The notes under the pieces were generated by a model. It did no database searches. It worked only from the letters and a program-made list of their open reading frames with translations, and was not told the origin of the DNA. From assembly GCA_022759345.1 (NCBI GenBank), contig JAEMPK010000120.1, positions 1 to 13,863 of the forward strand: a stretch of 13,863 bases of DNA, written 5' to 3'. The stretch is from Pyrobaculum sp. Its GTDB lineage: Archaea; Thermoproteota; Thermoprotei; Thermoproteales; Thermoproteaceae. The translations under genes and the position numbers were made by a program. Shown piece after piece: positions 1 to 6,698 of the stretch; the first letter of the stretch is position 1; every line of letters begins with the position of its first letter.

Positions 1-474
1 GGCGGCGGCCTCGACATCTTGAAGGTGGCGCAGAAAATCGGCATGTCCTACGACGGCGAGTGGCCCGCCGCTATAGTGTTCTTCGATTTGCAATGCCCCT
101 ACTGCGCCCAGCTCTTCAGGTACAACTACACCCTCTTCCAGGGGCATAAGTTGGTTTTAGTAGACCTAGTAGTCCATCCCGACGCCCTGCCGGCGCACGA
201 ACGGCTACACTGCCTCTACCAGACCTCCCCAGCAGAGGTTATCCCCACTCTTAGAGTCGTCTACGACAGATTCCTGGCCCAAGACCCCAACTACACTTCC
301 GTATTGCCACAGAGTCGGTGTCCCTTCGACGCATCAGCTGGTCAACAACTGGCGACGTTGTTGGCCGGCCAAAACGTGGGGACGCCGATGGTGGTTGTGG
401 TTTATCCCAACGGGACCTACACCCTGGTGGTCGGCTACAACCCTGCCGAGATAGCCAAGGCGCTTAAGGGGTGA
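1..474 (+). CDS. Thioredoxin-fold (DsbA-like) thiol-disulfide protein, 5'-truncated by window edge
   Basis: The frame is open from the first base (G-G-G-L-D-I before a possible TTG at 19), so the gene probably begins upstream and this is its C-terminal part. Counting from the TTG there are 151 residues. A CPYC redox motif lies at 26-29 after a hydrophobic strand, and a Thr-Pro pair at 122-123 sits where thioredoxin folds carry the cis-proline. Two further cysteines (65 and 101) could form a second disulfide. These features suggest a thiol-disulfide oxidoreductase. Pyrobaculum proteins are known to be rich in disulfides, which fits such an enzyme. Whether it is secreted, membrane-anchored or cytosolic cannot be seen because the N-terminus is missing. 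The stop codon overlaps the next gene's GTG start (GTGA), so the two are probably cotranscribed, though no functional link is obvious. Confidence 0.7.
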   Translation, partial: GGGLDILKVAQKIGMSYDGEWPAAIVFFDLQCPYCAQLFRYNYTLFQGHKLVLVDLVVHPDALPAHERLHCLYQTSPAEVIPTLRVVYDRFLAQDPNYTSVLPQSRCPFDASAGQQLATLLAGQNVGTPMVVVVYPNGTYTLVVGYNPAEIAKALKG

Positions 475-1925
475 GAGAGTTTCTTTTCCCCCGGTCAGTA
501 GCTGTCGTAGGCGCTTCTCCCAAGGCCGACACTATCGGTGGCCAGATCTTAATCCAACTGCTTAAGGGATTCCAAGGAAGAACGTATGCGGTAAATCCCA
601 AGTATAGGACTGAGAAAATCGGCGGCCAGGAGGTTCAGTTCTACAGCAAGGTTACACATCTCCCAGAGACGCCGGAACTTGTGGTCGTGGCCACTCCTGC
701 AAACACAGTGCCGCAGGTGGTGGAGGAGGCCGGCCAAGCGGGGGCTAGGGCCGTCGTGGTGGTGTCAGGCGGCTTCGCCGAGGTGGGACGGAGAGATCTC
801 GAGGACGAATTGATAAATGTGGCGAGGAAATACGGCGTTAGGGTGCTTGGACCTAATTGTGTGGGCGTATATAACGCCTTCAATGGACTAGACACCATGT
901 TCCTCCCGGCGGAGAAGGCAGCTAGACCTCCCCCAGGCCCCGTGGCCTTTCTTAGCCAAAGCGGCGCGGTGATGACCGCCGTGTTGGACTGGGCCGCCGA
1001 GGAGGGAGTGGGCGTCGGCATAGCGGTGAATTTTGGCAACAGAGCAGACGTGACCGAGAGCGATTTTCTCCAGTACCTAGACGAGGTGGAGGAGGTGAAG
1101 ACGGTCGCGTTGTACCTCGAAGGGTTTAGATGGAGGGGAGACGCCGCCAGGTTTCTAGCGTCGGCTAGAAGGATGAAGAAGCCTGTGGTGGTGTATAAGG
1201 CCGGCCGGGGGGCCGACTCCACGAGAGCAGCCGCCTCTCACACGGCGGCTATGGCTGGGAGCTATGAGATGTACAAGGCGCTTTTCAGACAGGCTGGCGT
1301 GGTGGAGGTAGACGACTTGGTGGAGCTCTTCGACGCGGCTAAGGCCCTCGCCATGTATAAACCTGTCAAGGTAGAGAAGGTGCTCGTGGTCTCGTCGTCA
1401 GGCGGCATGGGGGTCCAGATAGTAGATGCGTTAAACGCGGCGGGTTTCTCAGTGCCGGAGCTCCCTAGGGAGGCTCAAGAGGAGTTGAGGAGACTTCTCT
1501 CCCCGATAGCCGCGGTCTCCAACCCCGTTGACTTGACCGGCGGCGGCGTAGATGAACACTTCGGTGCCGCGCTTGAAGTGGGACTTAAATACGTCGACGC
1601 GGCTGTGGTGGCCGCTTTGATACATCCCCCAGGCTACAGCGCCAAAACGGCCGATTATATATTAGCCGCTTACGAGAAGTGGGGCAAACCCATACTAGTT
1701 GTGAGCTTCGGCGGCTCTCCCCAGGTGAAGACGTTGGAGAAGAAACTAAGAGGGAGACTTGTGGTGGTGAACACGCCTAGCAGAGCCGCTAAGGCGTTGT
1801 CAGCTGTAGCGTTTTACGGCTCTAAAATATATAACAGCGGCGACAAGCGACGGCAAAAGCATGAGGCTGGCCAAGGCGTAGATAGTGGGGTCTCCCCGGC
1901 CTCTGGCGGCGTAGCTCCACAGTAG
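471..1925 (+). CDS. ADP-forming acyl-CoA (acetyl-CoA) synthetase, alpha subunit
   Basis: This is the alpha subunit of the NDP-forming acyl-CoA synthetase, which converts acyl-CoA, ADP and phosphate to acid, CoA and ATP. It is the archaeal energy-conserving end step of sugar and amino-acid breakdown. The order is a CoA-binding Rossmann domain (GAS at 14-16, PNC at 128-130), a ligase domain (LSQSGA 161-166) and the active-site segment SHTAAMAGS, whose His257 matches the phosphohistidine position of characterised archaeal alpha subunits; NPVDLTG lies at 351-357. The ATP-grasp beta subunit is not fused and not nearby, so it must be encoded elsewhere. The GTG start overlaps the preceding stop. Family-like sequence ends near residue 454. 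The last ~30 residues are polar and low-complexity and are encoded antisense to the convergent permease gene, so they look like read-on into that gene. The length, 484 aa, is slightly above the ~460 usual for the family. Confidence 0.9.
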   Translation: MREFLFPRSVAVVGASPKADTIGGQILIQLLKGFQGRTYAVNPKYRTEKIGGQEVQFYSKVTHLPETPELVVVATPANTVPQVVEEAGQAGARAVVVVSGGFAEVGRRDLEDELINVARKYGVRVLGPNCVGVYNAFNGLDTMFLPAEKAARPPPGPVAFLSQSGAVMTAVLDWAAEEGVGVGIAVNFGNRADVTESDFLQYLDEVEEVKTVALYLEGFRWRGDAARFLASARRMKKPVVVYKAGRGADSTRAAASHTAAMAGSYEMYKALFRQAGVVEVDDLVELFDAAKALAMYKPVKVEKVLVVSSSGGMGVQIVDALNAAGFSVPELPREAQEELRRLLSPIAAVSNPVDLTGGGVDEHFGAALEVGLKYVDAAVVAALIHPPGYSAKTADYILAAYEKWGKPILVVSFGGSPQVKTLEKKLRGRLVVVNTPSRAAKALSAVAFYGSKIYNSGDKRRQKHEAGQGVDSGVSPASGGVAPQ

Positions 1926-2561
1926 TACAGGGGCTGTCACAAACTCAGGGCTTGTGGTGAAGGCGGTTTTGACGTAGGTGTCAAAGGAGTTGGCGAAGAC
2001 TATTAAAAACGTCGCGACGAAGGCTGGCATTAATATGGGCATGACCACAGCCGTCATGGTCTTGAGCTCGGAGGCGCCAAAGATACGCGCCGCCTCCACG
2101 GCGCTTCTACTGACGTACGCCATGTATGGGGCTAGGAGGACGTGAGCCATGGGGAGAGTGTAGGCGAGATGCGCCAAAAAGACGCCGACAGGCCCGAAGA
2201 GATCCACCCCGACGTAGGTTTTCACGAGCCACAACGCCGCCGCGAAGGACAATGCTTCAGAAACCTCAGGCATCACCACGGCGACTTGAGAAATAGTCAG
2301 ATACTTATCTTGCCGTAGCACGTACGCCATGAACATCCCAAGTAGCGTAGCTGTGAAAGACACGGCGAGGGCCACTACGACGCTGTTGAAGACCGCTTGC
2401 CATGCCTGATCCCATCTCAAGAGCTCTTGGTACCATCTCAAGGTGAAGCCGCCCCAGACGTAGGGCAGCTTGCTGTTGTTAAAAGAGAGGGCCACCATGA
2501 CGCCTATGGGGACGTAAAGCGCCGCGGCGAGGGCCCAGGTGTAGAGGCGGAGGGGTCTCAT
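1800..2561 (-). CDS. ABC transporter permease, PotC-like
   Basis: This is an inner subunit of a binding-protein-dependent importer. The protein has about six hydrophobic segments and an EAA-type coupling loop (EAARIFGAS, then a conserved proline-rich stretch) that docks on the ATPase. The start is the ATG at 2561, which overlaps the upstream permease stop as ATGA; a longer in-frame extension to 2711 runs antisense-like through the neighbouring gene and is rejected. This gives 253 aa, normal for PotC-type permeases. It is the last gene of the three-gene operon. Its 3' end overlaps the convergent acyl-CoA synthetase gene by 126 nt, and the overlapped part encodes a plausible final transmembrane helix, so the permease end appears genuine. 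The substrate cannot be read from the sequence; polyamine, ferric iron, thiamine or sulfate are all possible in this family. Confidence 0.85.
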   Translation of the reverse strand: MRPLRLYTWALAAALYVPIGVMVALSFNNSKLPYVWGGFTLRWYQELLRWDQAWQAVFNSVVVALAVSFTATLLGMFMAYVLRQDKYLTISQVAVVMPEVSEALSFAAALWLVKTYVGVDLFGPVGVFLAHLAYTLPMAHVLLAPYMAYVSRSAVEAARIFGASELKTMTAVVMPILMPAFVATFLIVFANSFDTYVKTAFTTSPEFVTAPVLLWSYAARGRGDPTIYALASLMLLPSLVAAVIYFRAVKRYS

Positions 2562-3289
2562 ATCGATATGGAGCGGATGGTCCTTACCACCACGTAGGTG
2601 GCCAGGAGCGACAAAGCGGCGAGGACAAGCGAGAGGACGCTTCCGCTGAAGAAGTCGCGGGCCTTGAAGTAGAGATCCCATACGTAACTGCCGAAGGTGT
2701 AGACCTTCCACGCGCCGAGGACAGCTGGCATTACCACTTCGCCCATGGCGAAGAGAAATATTAGTATAAAGGCGGCGGCGACCCCCGGCATAGTTAAGGG
2801 AAGCTCAACCCTAAAGAAGGCCTGTAGCCTAGAGGCCCCCAGAACCCTCGCCGCGGTGACAGGCGTCTCGCTCAGCTTCTCCACAGCGGCGTAAAGCGTG
2901 AGGAGGGCGTAAGGCAGGTATTCGTAGACCATCCCCACCAACACGCCGGCGGCGGTGCCCCATAACGCGATGCCGGTGAACTTCTCCACAATGGCGAAGA
3001 GCGCCAGGAGGGAGTAGGCCTTTAGGAGCGTCCCCACCCAGAGAGGCGCCGTCAAGAGGGCAAACTCAAACTCGGAGCCGTACTTGGCAAGGTAGTACGC
3101 GGCTGGGTAGGCCACCGCGATGGCCACCACGGCGGTGGCCGCCGCCAGCAGGAAAGTCGTCGCAACCATGGAGAGAGACGGCAACTTGAGCTCGCCGCCG
3201 CCGGAGATGTAATACCCCAACGCCAAAAAGGGGACGTAGAACAGTAAAACGACGGAGGCGAAGGCCGCTAGGGCAACTCGCCTTATCAT
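2558..3289 (-). CDS. ABC transporter permease, PotB-like
   Basis: This is the second membrane subunit of the importer and would pair with the PotC-like protein as a heterodimer. It begins with a positively charged MIRR followed by a hydrophobic helix, has about six membrane spans, and carries an EAA-type loop (TAARVLGAS followed by an LPLTMPG stretch). The start is the ATG at 3289, which overlaps the ATPase stop codon as ATGA; the open frame further upstream to 3424 is antisense to the ATPase's C-terminal region and is not used. The length is 243 aa. The 4-nt overlaps on both sides suggest translational coupling, which would keep the three subunits in balance. No periplasmic or lipoprotein binding protein is adjacent. 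Confidence 0.85.
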   Translation of the reverse strand: MIRRVALAAFASVVLLFYVPFLALGYYISGGGELKLPSLSMVATTFLLAAATAVVAIAVAYPAAYYLAKYGSEFEFALLTAPLWVGTLLKAYSLLALFAIVEKFTGIALWGTAAGVLVGMVYEYLPYALLTLYAAVEKLSETPVTAARVLGASRLQAFFRVELPLTMPGVAAAFILIFLFAMGEVVMPAVLGAWKVYTFGSYVWDLYFKARDFFSGSVLSLVLAALSLLATYVVVRTIRSISI

Positions 3290-4272
3290 TCTGCTACGAA
3301 ATAGACGTCTTTGGCGTCGAAGCCGAATTCCACCACGTCCCCCACCGCTATGGGGGTCTCTAAATCTACATACGCCTTGAATATGTGGCCGTTGCTCTGG
3401 ATCTCCACCTTGAGGTAGTGCCATAGAAAGGTTATATCGATGACCTGTCCCTTGAATTTGTAGGTGGGGCTGTTGCCTATCACCACATCCTCGGGTCGTA
3501 TAACTGCGTAGCCCTCTCTTGTTCCGCCTAGAAGAGATGCCGGGATTATGTTCGCCTCGCCGAAGAACTCAGCTACGTATCTATTCCTTGGCTTTTTGTA
3601 AAGATCCACCGGCTTCCCCACCTGCACAATCTCGCCCGCCCGCATCAACGCAATCCTATCCCCCACCTCCACCGCTTCAAACCTGTCGTGAGTCACGTAG
3701 ATGAGAGTGAAGCCCAGCTTGTTGTGTAAAATCTTCAACTCCTCCAGCAACTGGTTTTTTATGTCTAGGTCTATGTGGCTAAAGGGCTCATCTAGGAGCA
3801 GGACCTCCGGCTGAACCACTAGGGCTCTGGCAAGCGCCACGCGTTGTTGCTGGCCGCCGGAGAGCTGATATATCTTCCTCCCCATAAACTGCTGAGGCTC
3901 TAGACGAACCAGCTCCAAGGCCCACATGACCTGTCTCCTCACCTCCTCCTCCGGTAGCCTCTTCAACCTAAGTCCAAACGCCACGTTTTCAAACACGTTA
4001 AGATGTGGAAACAAGGCCAAATCCTGGAAAAGCATAGAGATCCTCCGCTTGTCCGGCGGGAGATCAGTTACATCTTTTCCTCCTATGTAGACCCTCCCGT
4101 GGGCAACGGGCGTCAGCCCCGCCACGGCCCTCAATAAAGTTGACTTGCCAGACCCCGAGGGGCCTAGGATGACAAGCCCTTCGCTAGTCTCAACGTAGAG
4201 GTTGACGTTTTTCAACGCCAAAAAGTCGCCGTATTTCACCGACACATCTCTAAGCTCCACCGAAAGCCCCAC
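3286..4272 (-). CDS. ABC transporter ATP-binding protein, PotA-like with C-terminal TOBE-type domain
   Basis: This ATPase drives the importer formed with the two permeases encoded downstream. Motifs in order are Walker A GPSGSGKST (37-45), Q-loop Gln83, the signature LSGGQQQR (137-144), Walker B ending LLLDEP (158-163), a D-loop reading SHID rather than the common SNLD or SALD, and switch His195. Residues from about 235 to 328 form the extra beta-rich domain of the MalK/PotA/FbpC class, which can bind ligands or regulate. The 328-aa length is typical for that class. The start is a GTG at 4272; a TATA box (4292-4299) ends 20 nt upstream, so the mRNA is probably leaderless. The substrate is unknown. 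Confidence 0.9.
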   Translation of the reverse strand: MGLSVELRDVSVKYGDFLALKNVNLYVETSEGLVILGPSGSGKSTLLRAVAGLTPVAHGRVYIGGKDVTDLPPDKRRISMLFQDLALFPHLNVFENVAFGLRLKRLPEEEVRRQVMWALELVRLEPQQFMGRKIYQLSGGQQQRVALARALVVQPEVLLLDEPFSHIDLDIKNQLLEELKILHNKLGFTLIYVTHDRFEAVEVGDRIALMRAGEIVQVGKPVDLYKKPRNRYVAEFFGEANIIPASLLGGTREGYAVIRPEDVVIGNSPTYKFKGQVIDITFLWHYLKVEIQSNGHIFKAYVDLETPIAVGDVVEFGFDAKDVYFVAE

Positions 4273-4290
4273 GCCACCCCCATAAAGACA

Positions 4291-4300
4291 GTATAAAAAC
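4291..4300 (-). promoter_or_regulatory. TATA box of the ABC importer operon
   Basis: On the minus strand the sequence reads TTTTTATA within 4292-4299. Its 3' edge is 20 nt from the GTG start at 4272, the same spacing seen at the other promoters here. It is consistent with transcription starting at or next to the start codon. Confidence 0.6.
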
Positions 4301-4353
4301 TAACGCCCGGTAATACCTGTCCCAGTGCCGCTATAACAAGTTGACTAAAAACT

Positions 4354-4362
4354 GTTATAAAG
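4354..4362 (+). promoter_or_regulatory. TATA box of the DUF998-like gene
   Basis: TTATAAA at 4355-4361 lies 21 nt before the ATG at 4382. It faces away from the ABC operon promoter; the ~110-nt divergent gap (4273-4381) holds both core promoters and no other recognisable feature. Confidence 0.6.
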
Positions 4363-4381
4363 GAGATAAAATTTTACTGTT

Positions 4382-4927
4382 ATGAACTTAGGAAGACTTC
4401 TTCTATTAATTGGGTCTCTGCAATTTATAATTGCGATGCTCGCCGCAGAACAGCTCTACCCAGGCTACAGCCCCCTCCACAACTACATAAGCGACCTCGG
4501 CGCCTTAAAGGCCCCAACCTCACTACTCTTCAACTCCAGCGTCGTCATCCTCGGCCTGCTAGGCATGGCGTCGGCCTTCCTCCTAAGACATGAGCTAGGC
4601 CGTCTAGGGGCGTTGGTGCTAGCGGTGGCCGCCGCAGGCGCAGTGGGCGTCGGCATATTCCCAGAGGACTACGGAACACCCCACGTAGTCTCGGCGCTCA
4701 TCACATTCCTCCTAGGCGCAGTGGCCGTGATCATAATGGGGATCAGACGGGGAGGTGTGTATAAGCCCTTGGGCTTGGCCATGGGGGCGGTTTCGCTGGC
4801 GGCTCTGGCTTTATTCGTGCCTAGAGTCCAGACGCCTCTCGGCATCGGCGGCGTGGAGAGGCTCATAGCGTACCCAATCCTTATATTTCTTATAATATAC
4901 GCCATAGGTGGCGAAAAGACTAGTTAA
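4382..4927 (+). CDS. DUF998-like polytopic membrane protein
   Basis: This 181-aa protein is hydrophobic almost throughout, with about six predicted membrane spans. Near the N-terminus it has the segment YSPLHNYISDLGA (about residues 29-41), which resembles the signature of DUF998 family proteins (short integral membrane proteins of unknown function). The ATG at 4382 fits the upstream TATA box for a leaderless mRNA. The 3' end overlaps the next gene by 20 nt, so the two probably share a transcript. No enzymatic residues are evident; the conserved His and Asp in the signature could be functional, but I assign no role. Confidence 0.75.
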   Translation: MNLGRLLLLIGSLQFIIAMLAAEQLYPGYSPLHNYISDLGALKAPTSLLFNSSVVILGLLGMASAFLLRHELGRLGALVLAVAAAGAVGVGIFPEDYGTPHVVSALITFLLGAVAVIIMGIRRGGVYKPLGLAMGAVSLAALALFVPRVQTPLGIGGVERLIAYPILIFLIIYAIGGEKTS

Positions 4928-5198
4928 AGTAGTCGCGGCCATACCCGCCGGCCACCGCCATTTAAGAATGGCGCTCTTTTTCGACGATGGAGAAGTGGTG
5001 TTGCTAACCGAGGCCCTCGCCGCCGGCATAACACGCGCCTATGTAGACGTCGTGACGCACCCCACGAGGAGGGGAGTCGTCCTCTGTGTCCAGGAGGTAC
5101 AGGGCAAACCCGGCTACGCCAAGACGCAATTAATCGAGTGCGGAGGCGAGGAGGAGGCGGTAAAAGAAATAGAAAACCTCCTAAAGCTCGCCGACTAG
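4908..5198 (+). CDS. Conserved-looking small protein of unknown function
   Basis: I do not recognise this 96-aa protein. It starts with GTG inside the end of the DUF998-like gene (20-nt overlap) and stops at a TAG whose bases also serve the convergent argH stop. It contains a short alternating beta/alpha pattern, a GHRHLRMALFFDDGE stretch near residues 15-29, three scattered cysteines or histidine-rich spots, and an acidic, lysine-rich C-terminal helix. It has no signal peptide or membrane span. Codon use matches its neighbours, and the amino-acid composition looks like a folded cytosolic protein. An internal ATG at residue 21 is an alternative start. Confidence 0.65.
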   Translation: MAKRLVKVVAAIPAGHRHLRMALFFDDGEVVLLTEALAAGITRAYVDVVTHPTRRGVVLCVQEVQGKPGYAKTQLIECGGEEEAVKEIENLLKLAD

Positions 5199-6484
5199 AG
5201 ATTAGAAGGCCTGCAGAACGCAAGCCGCGCAGAGGCCGTCTTTTTCACCTCTTCCGGATTAGCGGAGCCCGCAGTAGGCCTCCGCAGTGCTTGTTCTACG
5301 TTTAGCAACTGGGCGGCCCCCCTCTTTATCTGTTCTGCCACTTGGAAGTAGGCGGTACGGAAGGGAGTCCCCCTAAGCGCGATGGCCTCCGCGGTGTCCG
5401 ACGACGTGGTGTAGTACCTCTCGGCGTCTTGCCTAGACTTGACGCAGTTGAACTTCATCTTTTCCAGAAAGTCTGCAAACACCTCGAGCCCCTCCTCTGC
5501 AATCCTCAAAACGGCCCAGAGATGCCGCGTGGCCTCCTGGAGGTCGAGGCTGTAGCCCATGCCTATCTTCGCCGCCACGGCGTGCAACGCCACGAGGTGC
5601 CCCAGCGCCTCCGAAGCCCTGGCCCTAAACACCTCAAGCGTTACGAGGTTGCGTTTATGCGGCATGATGCTACTCGTCGAGACGTGGTCGTCTGGCGCCT
5701 CCACATACCCCACCAGAGGGCTATTCCACCTTATGAAGTCGTCCACGGCCCGCGACAGCTCGGCCAGGAAGGAGGCCACGACGGAGGCTAGAGCCAACGC
5801 GAAGAGCCTCCCCCCAGAGGCGTAGAGGGCGTTCTCCACCACGTCCTCGAAGCCCGCCAGCTTCGCAAGCCTCCGCCGGTCGATGGGAGTCTGGACTCCG
5901 CCCGCCGGCCCCGCGCCGAGGGGAGAACGCTTGAGCAAATCCTCCACGGCCTTAAGCACGTGGAGGAACTCGGCCACAGCCTCGTCCACCGCCAGTAGGT
6001 AGTGGCCGAAGGTTATGACCTGCGCGGGCTGGAAATGTGTGAAGCTTGGCATGACGCAGTCCGCGTACTCCAAAGCCCTCTTCGCCAAGACACATCTAAG
6101 CCTCTCCGCGGCCCGCCGCAATGTCCCAACGCGCCGGAGGGCCGCCAGCCTAATCGCGGCGGCGACGTGGTCGTTACGAGACCTCCCAAGCCCAACCCAG
6201 CCCCCCACCTCCTCTCCTAGCCTGTCGATAAGCCACTTCTCCAACGCCTCGTGCACGTCTTCAAACCCGCCCTTGACGAGTTCGGCGGGGTCCACCTCTC
6301 TAAGCGCTTTAAGGATCGCCTCAGCCGCCTCCCGCGGCACGGCGCCTACCTCGGCGAGGTGTTTCACATGCGCCTCCATCACCTTCACCACCTCCTCGGC
6401 GATCTCCACGTCGTCTTGAAGGCTGGACGTGTACCGCCTCACCAACTCCCCGCCTCCACCTATCCAAGAACGGTAGAACCCCAT
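5195..6484 (-). CDS. argH: Argininosuccinate lyase
   Basis: It cleaves argininosuccinate to arginine and fumarate, the last step of arginine synthesis. This 429-aa member of the fumarase/aspartase superfamily has the three conserved regions in order: GLGRSRNDHVA (98-108), THFQPAQ (149-155, with the catalytic-type histidine) and the signature loop TSSIMPHKRN (270-279). It is shorter than bacterial ArgH (about 460 aa), mostly at the C-terminus. The ATG at 6484 lies 9 nt after the stop of a 51-aa zinc-ribbon gene, so the pair is one unit with its own promoter, separate from the argG unit upstream. Its stop codon shares a CTAG palindrome with the convergent 96-aa gene. Confidence 0.95.
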   Translation of the reverse strand: MGFYRSWIGGGGELVRRYTSSLQDDVEIAEEVVKVMEAHVKHLAEVGAVPREAAEAILKALREVDPAELVKGGFEDVHEALEKWLIDRLGEEVGGWVGLGRSRNDHVAAAIRLAALRRVGTLRRAAERLRCVLAKRALEYADCVMPSFTHFQPAQVITFGHYLLAVDEAVAEFLHVLKAVEDLLKRSPLGAGPAGGVQTPIDRRRLAKLAGFEDVVENALYASGGRLFALALASVVASFLAELSRAVDDFIRWNSPLVGYVEAPDDHVSTSSIMPHKRNLVTLEVFRARASEALGHLVALHAVAAKIGMGYSLDLQEATRHLWAVLRIAEEGLEVFADFLEKMKFNCVKSRQDAERYYTTSSDTAEAIALRGTPFRTAYFQVAEQIKRGAAQLLNVEQALRRPTAGSANPEEVKKTASARLAFCRPSNL

Positions 6485-6493
6485 CGACCTAAT

Positions 6494-6649
6494 TCACGTG
6501 ATTTCTATTCTTTCTGTTAAAAGCTCCGTGCCGCATCTCGGGCAGCAGTAGGTAATTACGACGTACCGCTTAGTCTGATTCTTGCGGTTGCACTCCACGG
6601 GTTTCACAGGCCTCTTGCAGTTGGGACACACCACGGTTCGTTGCCCCAT
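6494..6649 (-). CDS. 51-aa zinc-ribbon protein upstream of argH
   Basis: This short ORF is easily missed. The minus-strand ATG at 6649 opens 51 codons ending in TGA at 6494-6496, 9 nt before argH. The peptide carries CPNC at 8-11 and CPRC at 36-39 (with neighbouring Cys35 and Cys20), the two knuckles of a zinc ribbon, joined by a basic linker rich in Lys, Arg and Asn. It is not LysW: it lacks the acidic body and the C-terminal Glu-Asp-Trp/Tyr-Gly-Glu tail. A TATA box at 6671-6678 ends 22 nt from the ATG, so it is the first gene of the argH transcript. It could be a nucleic-acid-binding regulator or a small metal-binding accessory protein; the function is unknown. Confidence 0.75.
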   Translation of the reverse strand: MGQRTVVCPNCKRPVKPVECNRKNQTKRYVVITYCCPRCGTELLTERIEIT

Positions 6650-6670
6650 CGCCTGCTAGAAAAACGTACA

Positions 6671-6678
6671 TTATATAA
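6671..6678 (-). promoter_or_regulatory. TATA box of the zinc-ribbon-argH unit
   Basis: TTATATAA at 6671-6678 is 22 nt upstream of the zinc-ribbon ATG. It lies just downstream of the argG stop (6699-6701), so argH expression can be set independently of lysW-argG. Confidence 0.65.
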
Positions 6679-6698
6679 CCCTTACCCAGTTATATAGA

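Noticed and set aside
641..1222. 193-codon minus-strand ORF within the acyl-CoA synthetase gene
   Set aside because: It is an antisense shadow of GC-rich codons with Ser/Thr/Ala-rich low-complexity sequence and no family resemblance.
2562..2711. 50-residue N-terminal extension of the PotC-like permease
   Set aside because: It lies wholly inside the upstream permease in another frame; the ATGA overlap gives a normal start.
3290..3424. 45-residue N-terminal extension of the PotB-like permease
   Set aside because: It lies inside the ATPase gene, is Arg/Gly-rich and not membrane-like; ATG 3289 overlaps the ATPase stop.
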